From Paraburkholderia phenoliruptrix (lineage in GTDB: Bacteria; Pseudomonadota; Gammaproteobacteria; Burkholderiales; Burkholderiaceae), in assembly GCF_019511605.1 (NCBI RefSeq), contig NZ_JAEUAV010000025.1, positions 44,997 to 108,996 of the forward strand: a DNA stretch of 64,000 nucleotides, read 5' to 3'. Numbering within the stretch: the first letter of the stretch is position 1; the number at the start of each line of letters is the position of its first letter. Below the pieces are notes generated by a model. It searched no databases and was not told the DNA's origin. It worked only from the letters and a program-made list of their open reading frames with translations. Below, piece by piece: positions 1 to 8,411 of this stretch. A program made the translations under genes and the position numbers.

Positions 1-300
1 GAACGACTGCTCGGCGGCCGCGAGCTGCTCGCGGGCGTGCTGGACGATGTCGGTCGGCTCCGCGCCGCCGCGTACCATACGCGTGCCGGCGCGCGACAGG
101 TTGATGCGCGCGTCCATCAGATGCTGCGTGGTTTCGTTGACCGCGTTCACCTGCTTAAGCGCTATGTTCGAAAGATCGCCAACGTCGTTGTGGGTGCGCG
201 TCAACGACCAGAACCCCAGCCCCACCGTGACAAGCTGGAAAACGCAGAACGCGGCCAGAACACACAACAGGCCGGATGCGACCTTTATCTTGCTGAACAT
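1..300 (-). CDS. methyl-accepting chemotaxis protein, N-terminal part (cut by window edge)
   Basis: The reading frame opens with ATG at 298-300 and stays open to the left edge, giving 100 residues. The N-terminus MFSKIKVASGLL runs into a hydrophobic segment (about residues 8-30), followed by a hydrophilic periplasmic start with the motif NLSRAGTRMV. That pattern is typical of Tar/Tsr-type four-helix ligand-binding domains (TarH family). The protein would sit in the inner membrane and signal to CheA/CheW; the HAMP and signalling domains lie outside the window. A sigma-28-like promoter lies 44-70 bp upstream, which fits control with the flagellar and chemotaxis regulon. The class is fairly certain, the ligand unknown. 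Confidence 0.8.
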   Translation of the reverse strand, partial: MFSKIKVASGLLCVLAAFCVFQLVTVGLGFWSLTRTHNDVGDLSNIALKQVNAVNETTQHLMDARINLSRAGTRMVRGGAEPTDIVQHAREQLAAAEQSF

Positions 301-343
301 CGTGAACACCTGAAGGCAAAGAATTACGGGAGCTACGTCAGGG

Positions 344-370
344 TTAACGGCAGCATGCCGGCTAGCTGAA
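344..370 (-). promoter_or_regulatory. candidate sigma-28 (FliA) promoter of the chemotaxis receptor
   Basis: Read on the minus strand the sequence is TTCAGCTA, 11 bases, GCCGTTAA. The -10 part matches 7 of 8 bases of the FliA consensus GCCGATAA and the 11-base spacer is right; the -35 part is weak. The Aer-like receptor gene at 24159 carries a better element with the same GCCGTTA core. Confidence 0.45.
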
Positions 371-484
371 GGCTAAATTCGTCAAAGTTCGCCTTACGTT
401 GCGTTTACGCTGTACTTACTTCGGCCAACGTCTGAAATTTCCTCATTCGACACAGCAACGCGGCGCCGAGATTTCCGATTCACC

Positions 485-514
485 TTGACGGCGTGCGTGG
501 GCGCTTCCTAGAGT
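485..514 (+). promoter_or_regulatory. candidate sigma-70 promoter of the thioesterase gene
   Basis: TTGACG at 485-490 and TAGAGT at 509-514 are separated by 18 bases. Transcription would begin near 521, about 60 bases before the ATG at 581. This is a pattern match only. Confidence 0.4.
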
Positions 515-580
515 GGGTAGGGACTGATGCGCGCACGCTCGCGCGCGATGCCACCGCGGGCCTTCCTCGAAGGAATCACA

Positions 581-1015
581 ATGACTGACCTACTCGACCG
601 GGCGCGCGGCGCATTGCACGCCCAGCCGTTCAGCATGCTGCTGGGCGCCGAGCTGATGTACACCGGCACCGGCGAACTCGCGCTGAGCCTGCCGATTCGC
701 GACGAACTGCGGCAGCAGCACGGCTTCGTGCATGGCGGCGTGATCAGCTATCTGGCCGACAATGCGCTGACCTTTGCCGGCGCGCTCTCGCTCGGGCCCA
801 AGGTTGTGACGGGGGAATATAAGATCAACTATCTGCGGCCGGCCGTGAACGGCACGCTGGTAGCGCGGGCGGAGGTGGTGTATGCAGGCCGCCATCAGGC
901 GACCTGCCAATGCAACATCTTCGTGATGGACGGCAACCGCGAGAAACTGGTCGCGGTGGCGCAAGGCACCGTCAACCGGATCGGCGAGAACGGCGAGCAG
1001 GAACCCGCCAGTTGA
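581..1015 (+). CDS. PaaI-family hotdog-fold thioesterase
   Basis: This 144-residue protein has the size and motifs of PaaI/YbgC-like acyl-CoA thioesterases. The segment HGFVHGGVISYLADNA (about residues 46-62) is the hotdog-fold helix signature HGG..., and the YKINYLRPA strand and late GTVNRI strand fit the same fold. It probably hydrolyses an aryl- or acyl-CoA thioester in the cytoplasm; the substrate cannot be read from sequence. The ATG at 581 is chosen over an upstream in-frame start at 527 because AAGGA lies 7 bases ahead of it and the family begins here. It stands alone, convergent with the fucose-type operon, so no pathway can be assigned. Confidence 0.85.
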   Translation: MTDLLDRARGALHAQPFSMLLGAELMYTGTGELALSLPIRDELRQQHGFVHGGVISYLADNALTFAGALSLGPKVVTGEYKINYLRPAVNGTLVARAEVVYAGRHQATCQCNIFVMDGNREKLVAVAQGTVNRIGENGEQEPAS

Positions 1016-1121
1016 CGCGAGTTGCCGCGCGTGGGCGGGCTCGCGGCTTGAAGCACGAGCCTGCTGCAAGCCGGCTGAGCTCGACTCTCAACTCGACTCT
1101 CGGCACGGCTCCAGGCACGGC

Positions 1122-1970
1122 TTATTCGGCCGCGTAGGTCTTCTGCGTTTGCTCGCCGAGACCTTCGATACCCAGGCGAATGGTCTGCCCCGGCTTCAGA
1201 TACACCGGATTGGGCTTCACACCCATGCCCACGCCAGGCGGCGTGCCGGTGGAAATGACATCGCCCGGTTGCAGGCTCATGCACTGCGACACATACGAAA
1301 CCAGCTTGGCGACGCCGAACACCATCGTCTTGGTATTGCCGTTCTGGTAGCGGTGACCGTCCACTTCGAGCCACAAGCTCAGGTTCTGCGGATCGGCGAC
1401 TTCGTCGCGCGTGACCATCCACGGGCCGATGGGTCCGAAGGTGTCGAAGCCCTTGCCTTTGTCCCACGTGCCGCCGCGTTCGATCTGCCATTCGCGCTCC
1501 GACACGTCGTTGATCACGCAATAGCCGGCCACGTAATCGAGCGCGTTCGCCTCGTCGACGTACTTGGCGTGCTTGCCGATCACCACGCCGAGCTCGACTT
1601 CCCAATCGGTCTTCTTCGAGCCGCGCGGAATTTCCACGTCGTCGTTGGGACCGGAAATCGCGCTCGTCCACTTGTTGAAGATCACCGGTTCGGCGGGCAC
1701 GGGCAGATTCGATTCGGCTGCGTGGTCCGCGTAGTTCAGGCCGATGCAGATGAACTTGCCGATCTTGCCAACGCACGGGCCCATACGCGGATTGCCTTCC
1801 ACGACCGGCAGCGTGGCCGGGTCGAGCGCGCGCAGTTTGGCGAGGCCCGCGTCGGTCAACGCCGCGCCGTCGATGTCGGCAACCACGCCTGACAGGTCGC
1901 GAATCTTGCCTTGCGCGTCGAGCAAGCCTGGCTTTTCCTGGCCTTTCGGCCCGTAACGAAGCAGTTTCAT
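1122..1970 (-). CDS. fumarylacetoacetate-hydrolase-family protein, probable 2,4-diketo-3-deoxy-L-fuconate hydrolase
   Basis: A 282-residue FAH-superfamily enzyme. The metal-binding core is visible as DWEVELGVV (the E-x-E pair) with a second acidic site in CVINDVSER, and GLNYADHA is the usual start of the catalytic domain. As the last gene of the six-gene operon it fits the final step of the non-phosphorylating L-fucose route, splitting 2,4-diketo-3-deoxy-L-fuconate into pyruvate and L-lactate. The family assignment is direct. The substrate is inferred from the neighbours (dehydrogenase, lactonase, dehydratase, second dehydrogenase) and from the known Burkholderia-type pathway. A homologous route for L-rhamnose or D-arabinose intermediates is the main alternative. 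Confidence 0.85.
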   Translation of the reverse strand: MKLLRYGPKGQEKPGLLDAQGKIRDLSGVVADIDGAALTDAGLAKLRALDPATLPVVEGNPRMGPCVGKIGKFICIGLNYADHAAESNLPVPAEPVIFNKWTSAISGPNDDVEIPRGSKKTDWEVELGVVIGKHAKYVDEANALDYVAGYCVINDVSEREWQIERGGTWDKGKGFDTFGPIGPWMVTRDEVADPQNLSLWLEVDGHRYQNGNTKTMVFGVAKLVSYVSQCMSLQPGDVISTGTPPGVGMGVKPNPVYLKPGQTIRLGIEGLGEQTQKTYAAE

Positions 1971-2016
1971 CGTTGCACTTTCCTCTGGGTTTCAGTGGTG
2001 TTCGGTTAATACATCA

Positions 2017-2038
2017 GCGGCCGCACTCATGCGGCCGC
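2017..2038. other. GC-rich intercistronic hairpin
   Basis: Two copies of the self-complementary octamer GCGGCCGC flank the loop ACTCAT, giving a strong 8-bp stem between the SDR and FAH genes of the operon. No T-run follows, so a terminator is unlikely. It may stabilise or process the mRNA upstream of the last cistron. Confidence 0.5.
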
Positions 2039-2049
2039 ATTTCAGTTTT

Positions 2050-2793
2050 TCAGTTCGACCAGCCGCCGTCGATCACATGTGCGCAACCGGTCGTGAACGA
2101 AGACTCGTCCGACGCGAGATACAGCGCGAGCGCGGCAATCTCCTCGGGTTTGCCGATGCGGCCCATCGGCTGGCGCGCGACGAACGCCGCCTGCACCGCT
2201 TCGAGCGTCGCGCCTTGTGCCTCGGCCTGCGCTGCGATCCGCTGCTCGAGCGACGGCGACGACACCGTGCCGGGACAGATCGCATTACAGCGTACACCAC
2301 GCGTGATGAAATCCGCGGCGACCGACTTGGTGAGCCCGATCACCGCCGCTTTGGAAGCGCTATACGCGAAGCGGTTGGGCACGCCCTTCACGCTCGAAGC
2401 CGCCGACGACATATTGATGATCGATCCGCCGCCGCGCTCGAGCATGGCAGGCAGGAACGCGCGGATCATCCGGTACATTGCCTTGACGTTCAGGTCGAAC
2501 GCGAAGTCCCAGTCTTCCTCGCTGCACTCGAGAATCGAGCCTGCATGGACGAAGCCCGCGCAGTTGAACAGCACGTCGATGGGACCCACTTCGGCGGCCA
2601 GTGCCTTGATCGCGTCGCCGTCGAGCACGTCGAGCTTGCGCGCCTCGACCGGCTTGCCGGCGAGTCCCTCGATGCGGATGTCGGTGGCAATCACGCGTGC
2701 GCCTTCGCGGGCGAACGCTTCGGCGGTCGCAAGGCCAATGCCTTGTCCCGCCGCGGTGATCAATGCTGTCTTGCCGGCCAGTCTTTGTGTCAT
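2050..2793 (-). CDS. SDR oxidoreductase, probable 2-keto-3-deoxy-L-fuconate dehydrogenase
   Basis: A 247-residue classical short-chain dehydrogenase. The nucleotide motif appears as TAAGQGIG near residue 14, with an acidic residue after the second strand (IATDI) favouring NAD. The catalytic Ser-Tyr-Lys set is in NMSSAAS and YSASK, and the C-terminal CAHVIDGGWS motif is standard. In the operon it would oxidise 2-keto-3-deoxy-L-fuconate to the 2,4-diketo acid that the FAH gene downstream cleaves. Family certain; substrate inferred from context. Confidence 0.87.
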   Translation of the reverse strand: MTQRLAGKTALITAAGQGIGLATAEAFAREGARVIATDIRIEGLAGKPVEARKLDVLDGDAIKALAAEVGPIDVLFNCAGFVHAGSILECSEEDWDFAFDLNVKAMYRMIRAFLPAMLERGGGSIINMSSAASSVKGVPNRFAYSASKAAVIGLTKSVAADFITRGVRCNAICPGTVSSPSLEQRIAAQAEAQGATLEAVQAAFVARQPMGRIGKPEEIAALALYLASDESSFTTGCAHVIDGGWSN

Positions 2794-2849
2794 CTACGAC
2801 TCCAGTTGAGTGGGCTTAACTTGTGTTCGCGACGCATTTGCTCGCGACG

Positions 2850-3680
2850 TCACAGTCGATAAAACGCAGCGGCATTGCCGCCGAAAACCGCTTCGCGCTC
2901 GCCTTCGCTGAGCGACGCAAGCAGGGTGTTCGCCACCGAATGCCACAGCAGATAATCGCCGTTCAGTTCGAGCACCGGCCAGTCGCTACCCCACATGAGC
3001 CGCGCCGGACCGAAGGTGGCCAACAGATGCTCGACGTAGGGCCGCAGCGTTTCCTCGGTCCAGCCCGGCGACGCCTCCGTCGCGAGGCCCGACAGCTTGC
3101 AATGCACGTGCGGCAACTGTGCGAGCCGCGCAATCGCATCGGCCCAGCTCTTCCAGCCGGCCTGACCGTAACGGATAGGCGGCTTCGCGCCGTGATCCAC
3201 CACCATGCGCAGCGCCGGGAAGCGGCGCGCGAACGTCTCAACATGTTCGACGTGGCGCGCGTAGATCAGCGCGTCGAACGCGAGGTCGTGGGCGATCAGC
3301 GCTTCAATGGCCGGCGCGAGATCCGGATTCGCGATCCACGTGTCGTCGGGCAGGTCTTGCAGCATGGGCCGCACGCCCTTGAACTTCGGCTCGTGCGCGA
3401 GCGCGCCGATCAGGGCCGGCGCGGTGGGCAACAGCAGCGGCACCCAGCCGACCACGCCGGCAATAGACGGCTCGTCGCGCGCAATGTCGAGCAGATAACG
3501 CGTTTCGTCGATGGTCGGCGCCGCCTGCACGACCACCGTTTTCCCGATGCCCGCTCGCTCCCGCAACGGTTTGAGGTCGGCCGGGCCGAACGGCCTGAAC
3601 AGAATCTCGAGCTCCGGCGTGAGCCATTCGTAGTCGCCGCGGGATGGGTCCCAGTAGTGCTGGTGAGCGTCGATATGCAT
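2850..3680 (-). CDS. amidohydrolase-2 / COG3618 lactonase, probable L-fucono-1,5-lactonase
   Basis: This 276-residue TIM-barrel hydrolase begins MHIDAHQHYWDP, the HxHxW start of the COG3618 group, and ends with the metal/catalytic Asp in MWGSDWPVLE. Members of this group in Burkholderia hydrolyse L-fucono-1,5-lactone and related sugar lactones. The ATG at 3680 is preferred over longer upstream starts because the conserved HxH motif sits at residues 2-8 in the family and the longer version would overlap the AKR gene by more than 100 bases. With this start there are 7 bases between the two genes. It should open the lactone made by the aldose dehydrogenase encoded just upstream. Confidence 0.87.
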   Translation of the reverse strand: MHIDAHQHYWDPSRGDYEWLTPELEILFRPFGPADLKPLRERAGIGKTVVVQAAPTIDETRYLLDIARDEPSIAGVVGWVPLLLPTAPALIGALAHEPKFKGVRPMLQDLPDDTWIANPDLAPAIEALIAHDLAFDALIYARHVEHVETFARRFPALRMVVDHGAKPPIRYGQAGWKSWADAIARLAQLPHVHCKLSGLATEASPGWTEETLRPYVEHLLATFGPARLMWGSDWPVLELNGDYLLWHSVANTLLASLSEGEREAVFGGNAAAFYRL

Positions 3681-3687
3681 CGTCAGA

Positions 3688-4728
3688 TCAGTCCTCTGGC
3701 GCGGGCGCGCGGGCGTCGAGCAGGCCCGCTTCGCGCAGCGCGGACCACAGGGCCGCTGGGATGGGCAACTCGAACGACGCCGCGTTCTCGCGCAATTCGT
3801 CGGCACTGCGCGCGCCGGTCAGCACGGTGGCGACCGCCGGATGCGCATACGGAAACTGCAAGGCCGCGGCCGCGAGCGGCACGCCGTGATCGCGGCATAC
3901 CGCCTCGAGCCGCGCAACGCGCTCGATCACTTCGCGCGGCGCCTCGCCGTAGTTGAATTTCAGATCGCCTTCGACGCCGCGCGCCAGAATGCCCGAGTTG
4001 AACGCACCGCCTAACAGGATGCTGACGCCGCGCTTCACGCATGCCGGCAAGAGGTCGTCGAGAGTGGTCTGTTCGAGGAGCGTATAACGCCCGGCGAGCA
4101 ACGCGCAATCGATATCGAACTCGGCCATCGCCTCGAGTATTACCGCGCCTTCGTTCACGCCGAGTCCCACGGACTTGACCGCGCCTGCCGAGCGCAATTC
4201 GTCGAGGGCGCGAAAACCGCCGCCTTGCGTCAGTTGCCGCCAGTAGTGGGGATTCATCTCGCCGTGCGTCACACGGCCAATGTCGTGCACCAGCAGAATG
4301 TCGATGTCGATAATGCCCAGACGCTGCTGGCTGTCTTCGAACGAACGGAGAATACCGTCGTGCGTGTAGTCGTAGACGGCCTCGAAGGGCAGCGGATTCT
4401 GCCAGCCTTCCTTGCCTTCGTAAGGTGTCGTGCGCGGCACGAAACGGCGGCCGACTTTGGTCGACAGAACATATTCGCTGCGCGGATAGCGCCGCAACGC
4501 GTTGCCCAGCCGATGCTCCGCCTTGGTGTTGCCGTAATGCGGCGCGGTGTCGAAATAGCGCACGCCCGCGTCCCATGCGGCGGCGACCGTTGCGTACGCA
4601 TCTTCGTCCGACAGATCGCGATACAGGCCGCCGAGCGGCGCCGTGCCGAGGCTCAGTCCCGTCACTTGCAGCGTGCCGCGGCCAACGCGGCGGCGCTGCT
4701 GGACTTTTGAACCGTTCGTTGCGGTCAT
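3688..4728 (-). CDS. aldo/keto reductase, probable L-fucose / D-threo-aldose 1-dehydrogenase
   Basis: A 346-residue AKR. The catalytic tetrad is recognisable: Asp in YFDTAPHYG, Tyr in the same motif, Lys in STKVGR and His in LLVHDIG. The AVKSVGLGVNE strand and the later GVSILLGGAFNSG segment resemble the D-threo-aldose 1-dehydrogenase branch, which oxidises L-fucose, L-galactose or D-arabinose at C1 with NAD(P). It would start the pathway by making the aldonolactone for the lactonase gene 7 bases downstream. The AKR call is firm. The sugar is inferred from the set of neighbours; L-galactose and D-arabinose share the relevant stereochemistry and cannot be excluded. Confidence 0.85.
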   Translation of the reverse strand: MTATNGSKVQQRRRVGRGTLQVTGLSLGTAPLGGLYRDLSDEDAYATVAAAWDAGVRYFDTAPHYGNTKAEHRLGNALRRYPRSEYVLSTKVGRRFVPRTTPYEGKEGWQNPLPFEAVYDYTHDGILRSFEDSQQRLGIIDIDILLVHDIGRVTHGEMNPHYWRQLTQGGGFRALDELRSAGAVKSVGLGVNEGAVILEAMAEFDIDCALLAGRYTLLEQTTLDDLLPACVKRGVSILLGGAFNSGILARGVEGDLKFNYGEAPREVIERVARLEAVCRDHGVPLAAAALQFPYAHPAVATVLTGARSADELRENAASFELPIPAALWSALREAGLLDARAPAPED

Positions 4729-4792
4729 TTAACGCGTCTCCTGTAGAACGTTCTTTGTATCACACCCGACAACCAGCGCTCACTGCAATTCA

Positions 4793-6106
4793 TCACTGCT
4801 GCTGCACAACCATTGCACGGCGCGGCGCGCCCGCGCTCGACGGCAGGCAGCCAGGCCCGACCGGCTCGAACGTCTTATACGTGAGGATGAATTCCTGGTG
4901 CCCCAGCATTTCGGATTTCGACGCGGCGCCTTGCGACACGGCCAGCGTCTGCTCGAACACTTCGCGGCCCACTTCGTCTAGCGTGCCGCGTCCTTCGAGA
5001 ATGCGGCCCGCGTCGACATCCATGTCGCCCGACAGATTGCGATACGTGGCCGGATTCGCGCAGATCTTGATGACCGGCGAGATGGCTGAGCCGACCACCG
5101 AGCCGCGCCCGGTGGTGAACAGAATCACATGCGCGCCGCACGCAATCAGCTCGCCGATTTCGGCATTGTCGCTAATGTTCGGAAAGCCGAAACGCGGCTC
5201 GCCGTCCGGCACGACGTCGAGCAGATACAGTCCGCCGGTCGGCGGAATGTCGCCCGGCTTGACGATGCCGGTAATCGGCGACGCACCGCTTTTCGCATAC
5301 GCGCCGAGCGACTTTTCTTCCTGTGTGGTGAGGCCGCCGTCCGCGTTGCCGACTGCAAAACTGCCGTGGCCGAGAATCGAGTAATAACGCGCTGCCTTGG
5401 CGACACACTCGACGATCGCGTCGCCGAGTTCCGGCCGCGCCGCGCGCGTCTTCATATGAAACTCGCAGCCGACGAGTTCGCCGGTCTCCTCGAAAATGCA
5501 GGTCGCGCCCGCGTCGATCAGATGATCGAACGCGCGGCCCACTGCCGGATTCGCGGTAATGCCGCTGGTGCCGTCCGAGCCGCCGCAAATCGTGCCGACC
5601 ACCAGTTCGCTCAACGCCATCGGCACTTTCTGTTGCCCGGCAAGTTGCGCGCGCGCGCCGCGCACCCAGTCCACGCCGTACTGAATCGTACTGCGCGTGC
5701 CGCCCTTCTCCTGAATGGTGAGCACTTCGACCGGGCGGCCGCTTGCACGCACGACATCGACGAGATAGTGCTTGTTCATGCTCTCGCATCCAAGCGAGAC
5801 GAACAGCACCGCGCCGACGTTCGGATGCGTGGTGAGCCGCTCGAGCATTTTCTCGGCGTATTCGTTCGGATAGCAGCCAGGAAAGCCGATCAGATGAACC
5901 GGTGGCTCGTGCGCCGCTCGCCCGTCGTCGAATGCGTCGAGCGGCTCCCGAAACTGCGTGACGATCTCGCGCGCCACGTGATGCGCGCATTCGACCAGAT
6001 ACGCCACTGCGACCACATTGCGGATGCCCTTGCGGCCGTCGCTACGAAGGTAGCCTTGCAGCATCGGCGGTTGCGCAAAGGCGCTTGCTACGGAGGTCTC
6101 AGCCAT
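4793..6106 (-). CDS. altronate-dehydratase (UxaA) family catalytic subunit, probable L-fuconate dehydratase
   Basis: This 437-residue protein corresponds to the large, C-terminal part of UxaA/GarD-type sugar-acid dehydratases. Landmarks are SDGRKGIRN near the start, QEKGGTRSTIQYG, GGSDGTSGITANPA and the CxxPxTYR-like segment CANPATYRNL. The small SAF domain usually fused in front is encoded separately by the next gene upstream. It should dehydrate L-fuconate to 2-keto-3-deoxy-L-fuconate, the step done in many bacteria by an unrelated enolase-superfamily enzyme. Altronate-family proteins acting on L-fuconate, D-arabinonate and L-galactonate are known from related Betaproteobacteria. Start at 6106 (ATG) is preferred over a TTG 21 bases earlier. 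Confidence 0.86.
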   Translation of the reverse strand: MAETSVASAFAQPPMLQGYLRSDGRKGIRNVVAVAYLVECAHHVAREIVTQFREPLDAFDDGRAAHEPPVHLIGFPGCYPNEYAEKMLERLTTHPNVGAVLFVSLGCESMNKHYLVDVVRASGRPVEVLTIQEKGGTRSTIQYGVDWVRGARAQLAGQQKVPMALSELVVGTICGGSDGTSGITANPAVGRAFDHLIDAGATCIFEETGELVGCEFHMKTRAARPELGDAIVECVAKAARYYSILGHGSFAVGNADGGLTTQEEKSLGAYAKSGASPITGIVKPGDIPPTGGLYLLDVVPDGEPRFGFPNISDNAEIGELIACGAHVILFTTGRGSVVGSAISPVIKICANPATYRNLSGDMDVDAGRILEGRGTLDEVGREVFEQTLAVSQGAASKSEMLGHQEFILTYKTFEPVGPGCLPSSAGAPRRAMVVQQQ

Positions 6107-6148
6107 GATCGTTCCCGCGCGGCGCAATGCCGCGTCGTTATGCGCAAA

Positions 6149-6475
6149 TCAGTGATGTACGAATTGATGACCCGCGTCGTGCGTGTACGTCGGCAGGTAA
6201 TCGCTTTCGAGGTTGTGCGTATGCAGATGCTCGCCGCGCCGCACGTCTTCAGTGACGTGACCGATCACGGCGCCGTAGCGCAGCACCTTGTCGTCTTTCG
6301 CGAGATCGCGGCGCGCCAGCTTGTGGCCGAGCTCGATGGTGCGCGCGAGCGTGACGCGCTCGCCCTCGATCTCGAGGTGCGTGCCGGCGTCCAGCCGCGC
6401 CCCCGCAATGAGGCAGTTGTCCTCCGGACTCAGCAGGATCAGTCGCGGATCGGTTTCCTGGGTGCGGCTCGTCAA
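6149..6475 (-). CDS. SAF-domain small subunit of UxaA-family dehydratase
   Basis: About 108 residues matching the N-terminal SAF (antifreeze-like) domain of altronate dehydratase: RLILLSPEDNCLIA, then GHKLARRDLAKDDKVLRYGAVIGHVTEDVRRGEHLHTHN in shorter motif blocks. In UxaA this domain closes over the substrate bound to the catalytic domain. Here it is a separate first gene of the operon, 42 bases before the large subunit, so the dehydratase is probably a two-protein enzyme. The start is uncertain: a TTG at 6475 has GGAG seven bases ahead, while a GTG at 6505 has no good ribosome site. Confidence 0.83.
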   Translation of the reverse strand: MTSRTQETDPRLILLSPEDNCLIAGARLDAGTHLEIEGERVTLARTIELGHKLARRDLAKDDKVLRYGAVIGHVTEDVRRGEHLHTHNLESDYLPTYTHDAGHQFVHH

Positions 6476-6661
6476 ATGGGTTCTCCGTGAGGCGGTTGGG
6501 TTCACCTTGCTTCAGTTCCGACCTTCGCCGCTTGTCTTCGCCGCTTGTCTTAGCCGCTTGTGAGGCGGGCGACCATCAGCGAGCCGGGAATGATCGCGCC
6601 GTAATCGCCTGACCAGAACGAGGGCACCTCGATTATGGATACTGACGGGTACCGGCGTGCA

Positions 6662-6689
6662 TTCATTCACCAATGAACATATTATTCAT
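6662..6689. promoter_or_regulatory. candidate operator array between the fucose-type operon and iclR
   Basis: TTCATT-4-AATGAA (6662-6677) is a perfect inverted repeat, and its right arm forms a second one, ATGAA-7-TTCAT (6673-6689). Three alternating half-sites thus lie in the divergent intergenic space. IclR regulators commonly bind such paired palindromes. Assignment to this regulator is inference. Confidence 0.4.
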
Positions 6690-6829
6690 ATGCGGACTTT
6701 TCGAAGTCAAGGAATGTGCACTGCATCAAGGGTCCGTATTTTCCCTGGACGCATCGGCTCGCACGGAACCAGCCGCCGCACTTACACTCAAGCGCCGGCT
6801 ACCGGGAACAGCTCACGGAATTCCTCACG

Positions 6830-7618
6830 ATGGACGCAGACGACAAAGACGATGCCGACCGTTATCGCGCGCCCGCGCTCGACAAAGGCCTCGACATTCT
6901 CGAATTGCTCGCCGAGCAAAAAGAGGGGCTCACGCGCGCCGAGATCACCAAGCTGCTCGGGCGCAATGCCAGCGAGATGTACCGGATGCTCGAACGTCTG
7001 GTCGCGCGCCAGTATGTGGTGCGCTCAAAAGGCGGCGACCGCTATTCGCTGAGCCTGAAGCTCTACGCGCTGGCCCATCGTCACCCGCCGATGAACCGGC
7101 TTATCTCCGAAGCGTTGCCGCTCATGCAACGTTTCGCCGATGCCGCCGAGCAATCGTGTCACCTCGCTGTATACGACCGAGGCAATCTGCTCGTCATCGC
7201 GCAAGTGGATGGCCCGGGCACCTGGGGCATGTCGGTGCGGCTCGGCTCGCGGGTCGGTCTGATCGACACGGGCTCGGGGCGCGTAATGCTCGCCTTCCAG
7301 ACCGTCGAACAGCGCGCGCAGATGCTCGCCGAGCACACCAAGGTAAAAGGCGAAGTGACGATAGACCGCGAGGCGCTCGAAGCAGCGTGCGAGCGGATTC
7401 GCGCAGCCGGTTTTTCGCAGAAGGACAGCCAGCAGACGTTCGGCGTGACCGACGTCACCTTCCCCGTGCTCGGCCCGTCCGGGCAGGCGATTGCGGCGCT
7501 CACCTGCCCGTATCTGAAGCGTATCGACGAATATGTGGCGCCCACGCTAGCAGCCGCCACGGCGCTGCTGCGCGAGACAGTGCAGGCGCTTTCGATGTTT
7601 CGCGAGCAGGCGCTTTGA
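6830..7618 (+). CDS. IclR-family transcriptional regulator
   Basis: A 262-residue IclR protein. The N-terminal winged helix starts at ALDKGLDILELLAEQ and contains the recognition-helix region GRNASEMYRMLERLV. The effector-binding GAF-like domain follows, with NLLVIAQVDGPG, LIDTGSGRVMLAF and the family C-terminal pattern FPVLGPSGQAIAALTCPYL. It is divergent from the six-gene fucose-type operon across about 350 bp, which makes it the likely pathway-specific regulator responding to a sugar acid or keto acid. Whether it activates or represses is not visible. The ATG at 6830 fits the family length; earlier in-frame ATGs would add an unconserved tail. Confidence 0.88.
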   Translation: MDADDKDDADRYRAPALDKGLDILELLAEQKEGLTRAEITKLLGRNASEMYRMLERLVARQYVVRSKGGDRYSLSLKLYALAHRHPPMNRLISEALPLMQRFADAAEQSCHLAVYDRGNLLVIAQVDGPGTWGMSVRLGSRVGLIDTGSGRVMLAFQTVEQRAQMLAEHTKVKGEVTIDREALEAACERIRAAGFSQKDSQQTFGVTDVTFPVLGPSGQAIAALTCPYLKRIDEYVAPTLAAATALLRETVQALSMFREQAL

Positions 7619-7840
7619 GCGCATGTGAGCGGCCTTTGAGCGCGGCCCTTTAAGCGCTGTATAAGCGCCGCATGAGCGGCGTGTGAGCTCTGCATGTCGC
7701 GTGATCGCGGCTCGTTGGCAGAACCCGCGCCACCGAACTTCAGTTTTTGAAGCGGGCCGCGCGCCCACATGGTTTAGAATGGCGGCCCTCTCAAAAAACG
7801 ACGCCGCGTGAAGTCATTCGTGCGCGCCCCTCGAATAGCA

Positions 7841-8386
7841 ATGGCGAAACTTCTGACCGACTCCGAATTCCAGCGTTTTTCCGAACTCCAGCAGAAGCAG
7901 TCGAGCTTCACGATCACACCGGAAGAGGCCGACGAACTGCGCGACATCGTCGCTCATGCGCAAAAACGCCGCGACGACCGCGCGGCGGCCATGCAAAGCA
8001 TCGAGACTTTCATCCAGCAATTCGACATCAGCCCGGACGAGCTGTTTTCGCCAGAACAGATCGGCGAAGCCGCTCGCACGTATGGTCTGATTCCGGCCGC
8101 GAAGAAGGAGCGCGTGCTGCCGCCGTCGTTCACGTTCAATGGCAAGCCGTACCAGTGGACCACGCGCGCGCTGCCGGACGACATTCGCGTGCCGTTGTTC
8201 GATGCGTTCAAGGCCGGGCAGTCGGTGAAGTCGTTCATCGCGACGCCCAAGGACGCGAATCGCTGCGCTGCGACCATTGCACGGCTCGAGCGCGAGACCG
8301 GTGCCGTGTATGCGGATGCGTGGCTCGAGGAGCTGGCTGTGACGCGTGCGCAGGTGGACGAGGCAGCGGCGAAGTTGGCAGGCTAA
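7841..8386 (+). CDS. conserved hypothetical protein, 181 residues
   Basis: I do not recognise this family. The protein begins MAKLLTDSEFQRF, has a helical, charged N-terminal half with likely coiled-coil character (ELQQKQSSF, AHAQKRRDDRAAAM), and a more globular C-terminal half with FTFNGKPYQWTTRALP. There is no signal peptide or membrane segment, so it is probably cytoplasmic. Codon use matches the neighbours. A GTG 33 bases upstream is an alternative start; neither start has a clear Shine-Dalgarno sequence. It stands alone, convergent with the Pat-like gene. Confidence 0.65.
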   Translation: MAKLLTDSEFQRFSELQQKQSSFTITPEEADELRDIVAHAQKRRDDRAAAMQSIETFIQQFDISPDELFSPEQIGEAARTYGLIPAAKKERVLPPSFTFNGKPYQWTTRALPDDIRVPLFDAFKAGQSVKSFIATPKDANRCAATIARLERETGAVYADAWLEELAVTRAQVDEAAAKLAG

Positions 8387-8411
8387 CTGCTTGCCTGCGC
8401 CGGCTACACCG

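Noticed and set aside
7841..8386. Calling the 181-residue protein an H-NS relative because of its helical N-terminus
   Set aside because: The DNA-binding signature W-S-G-x-G-R is missing and the length is nearly double.
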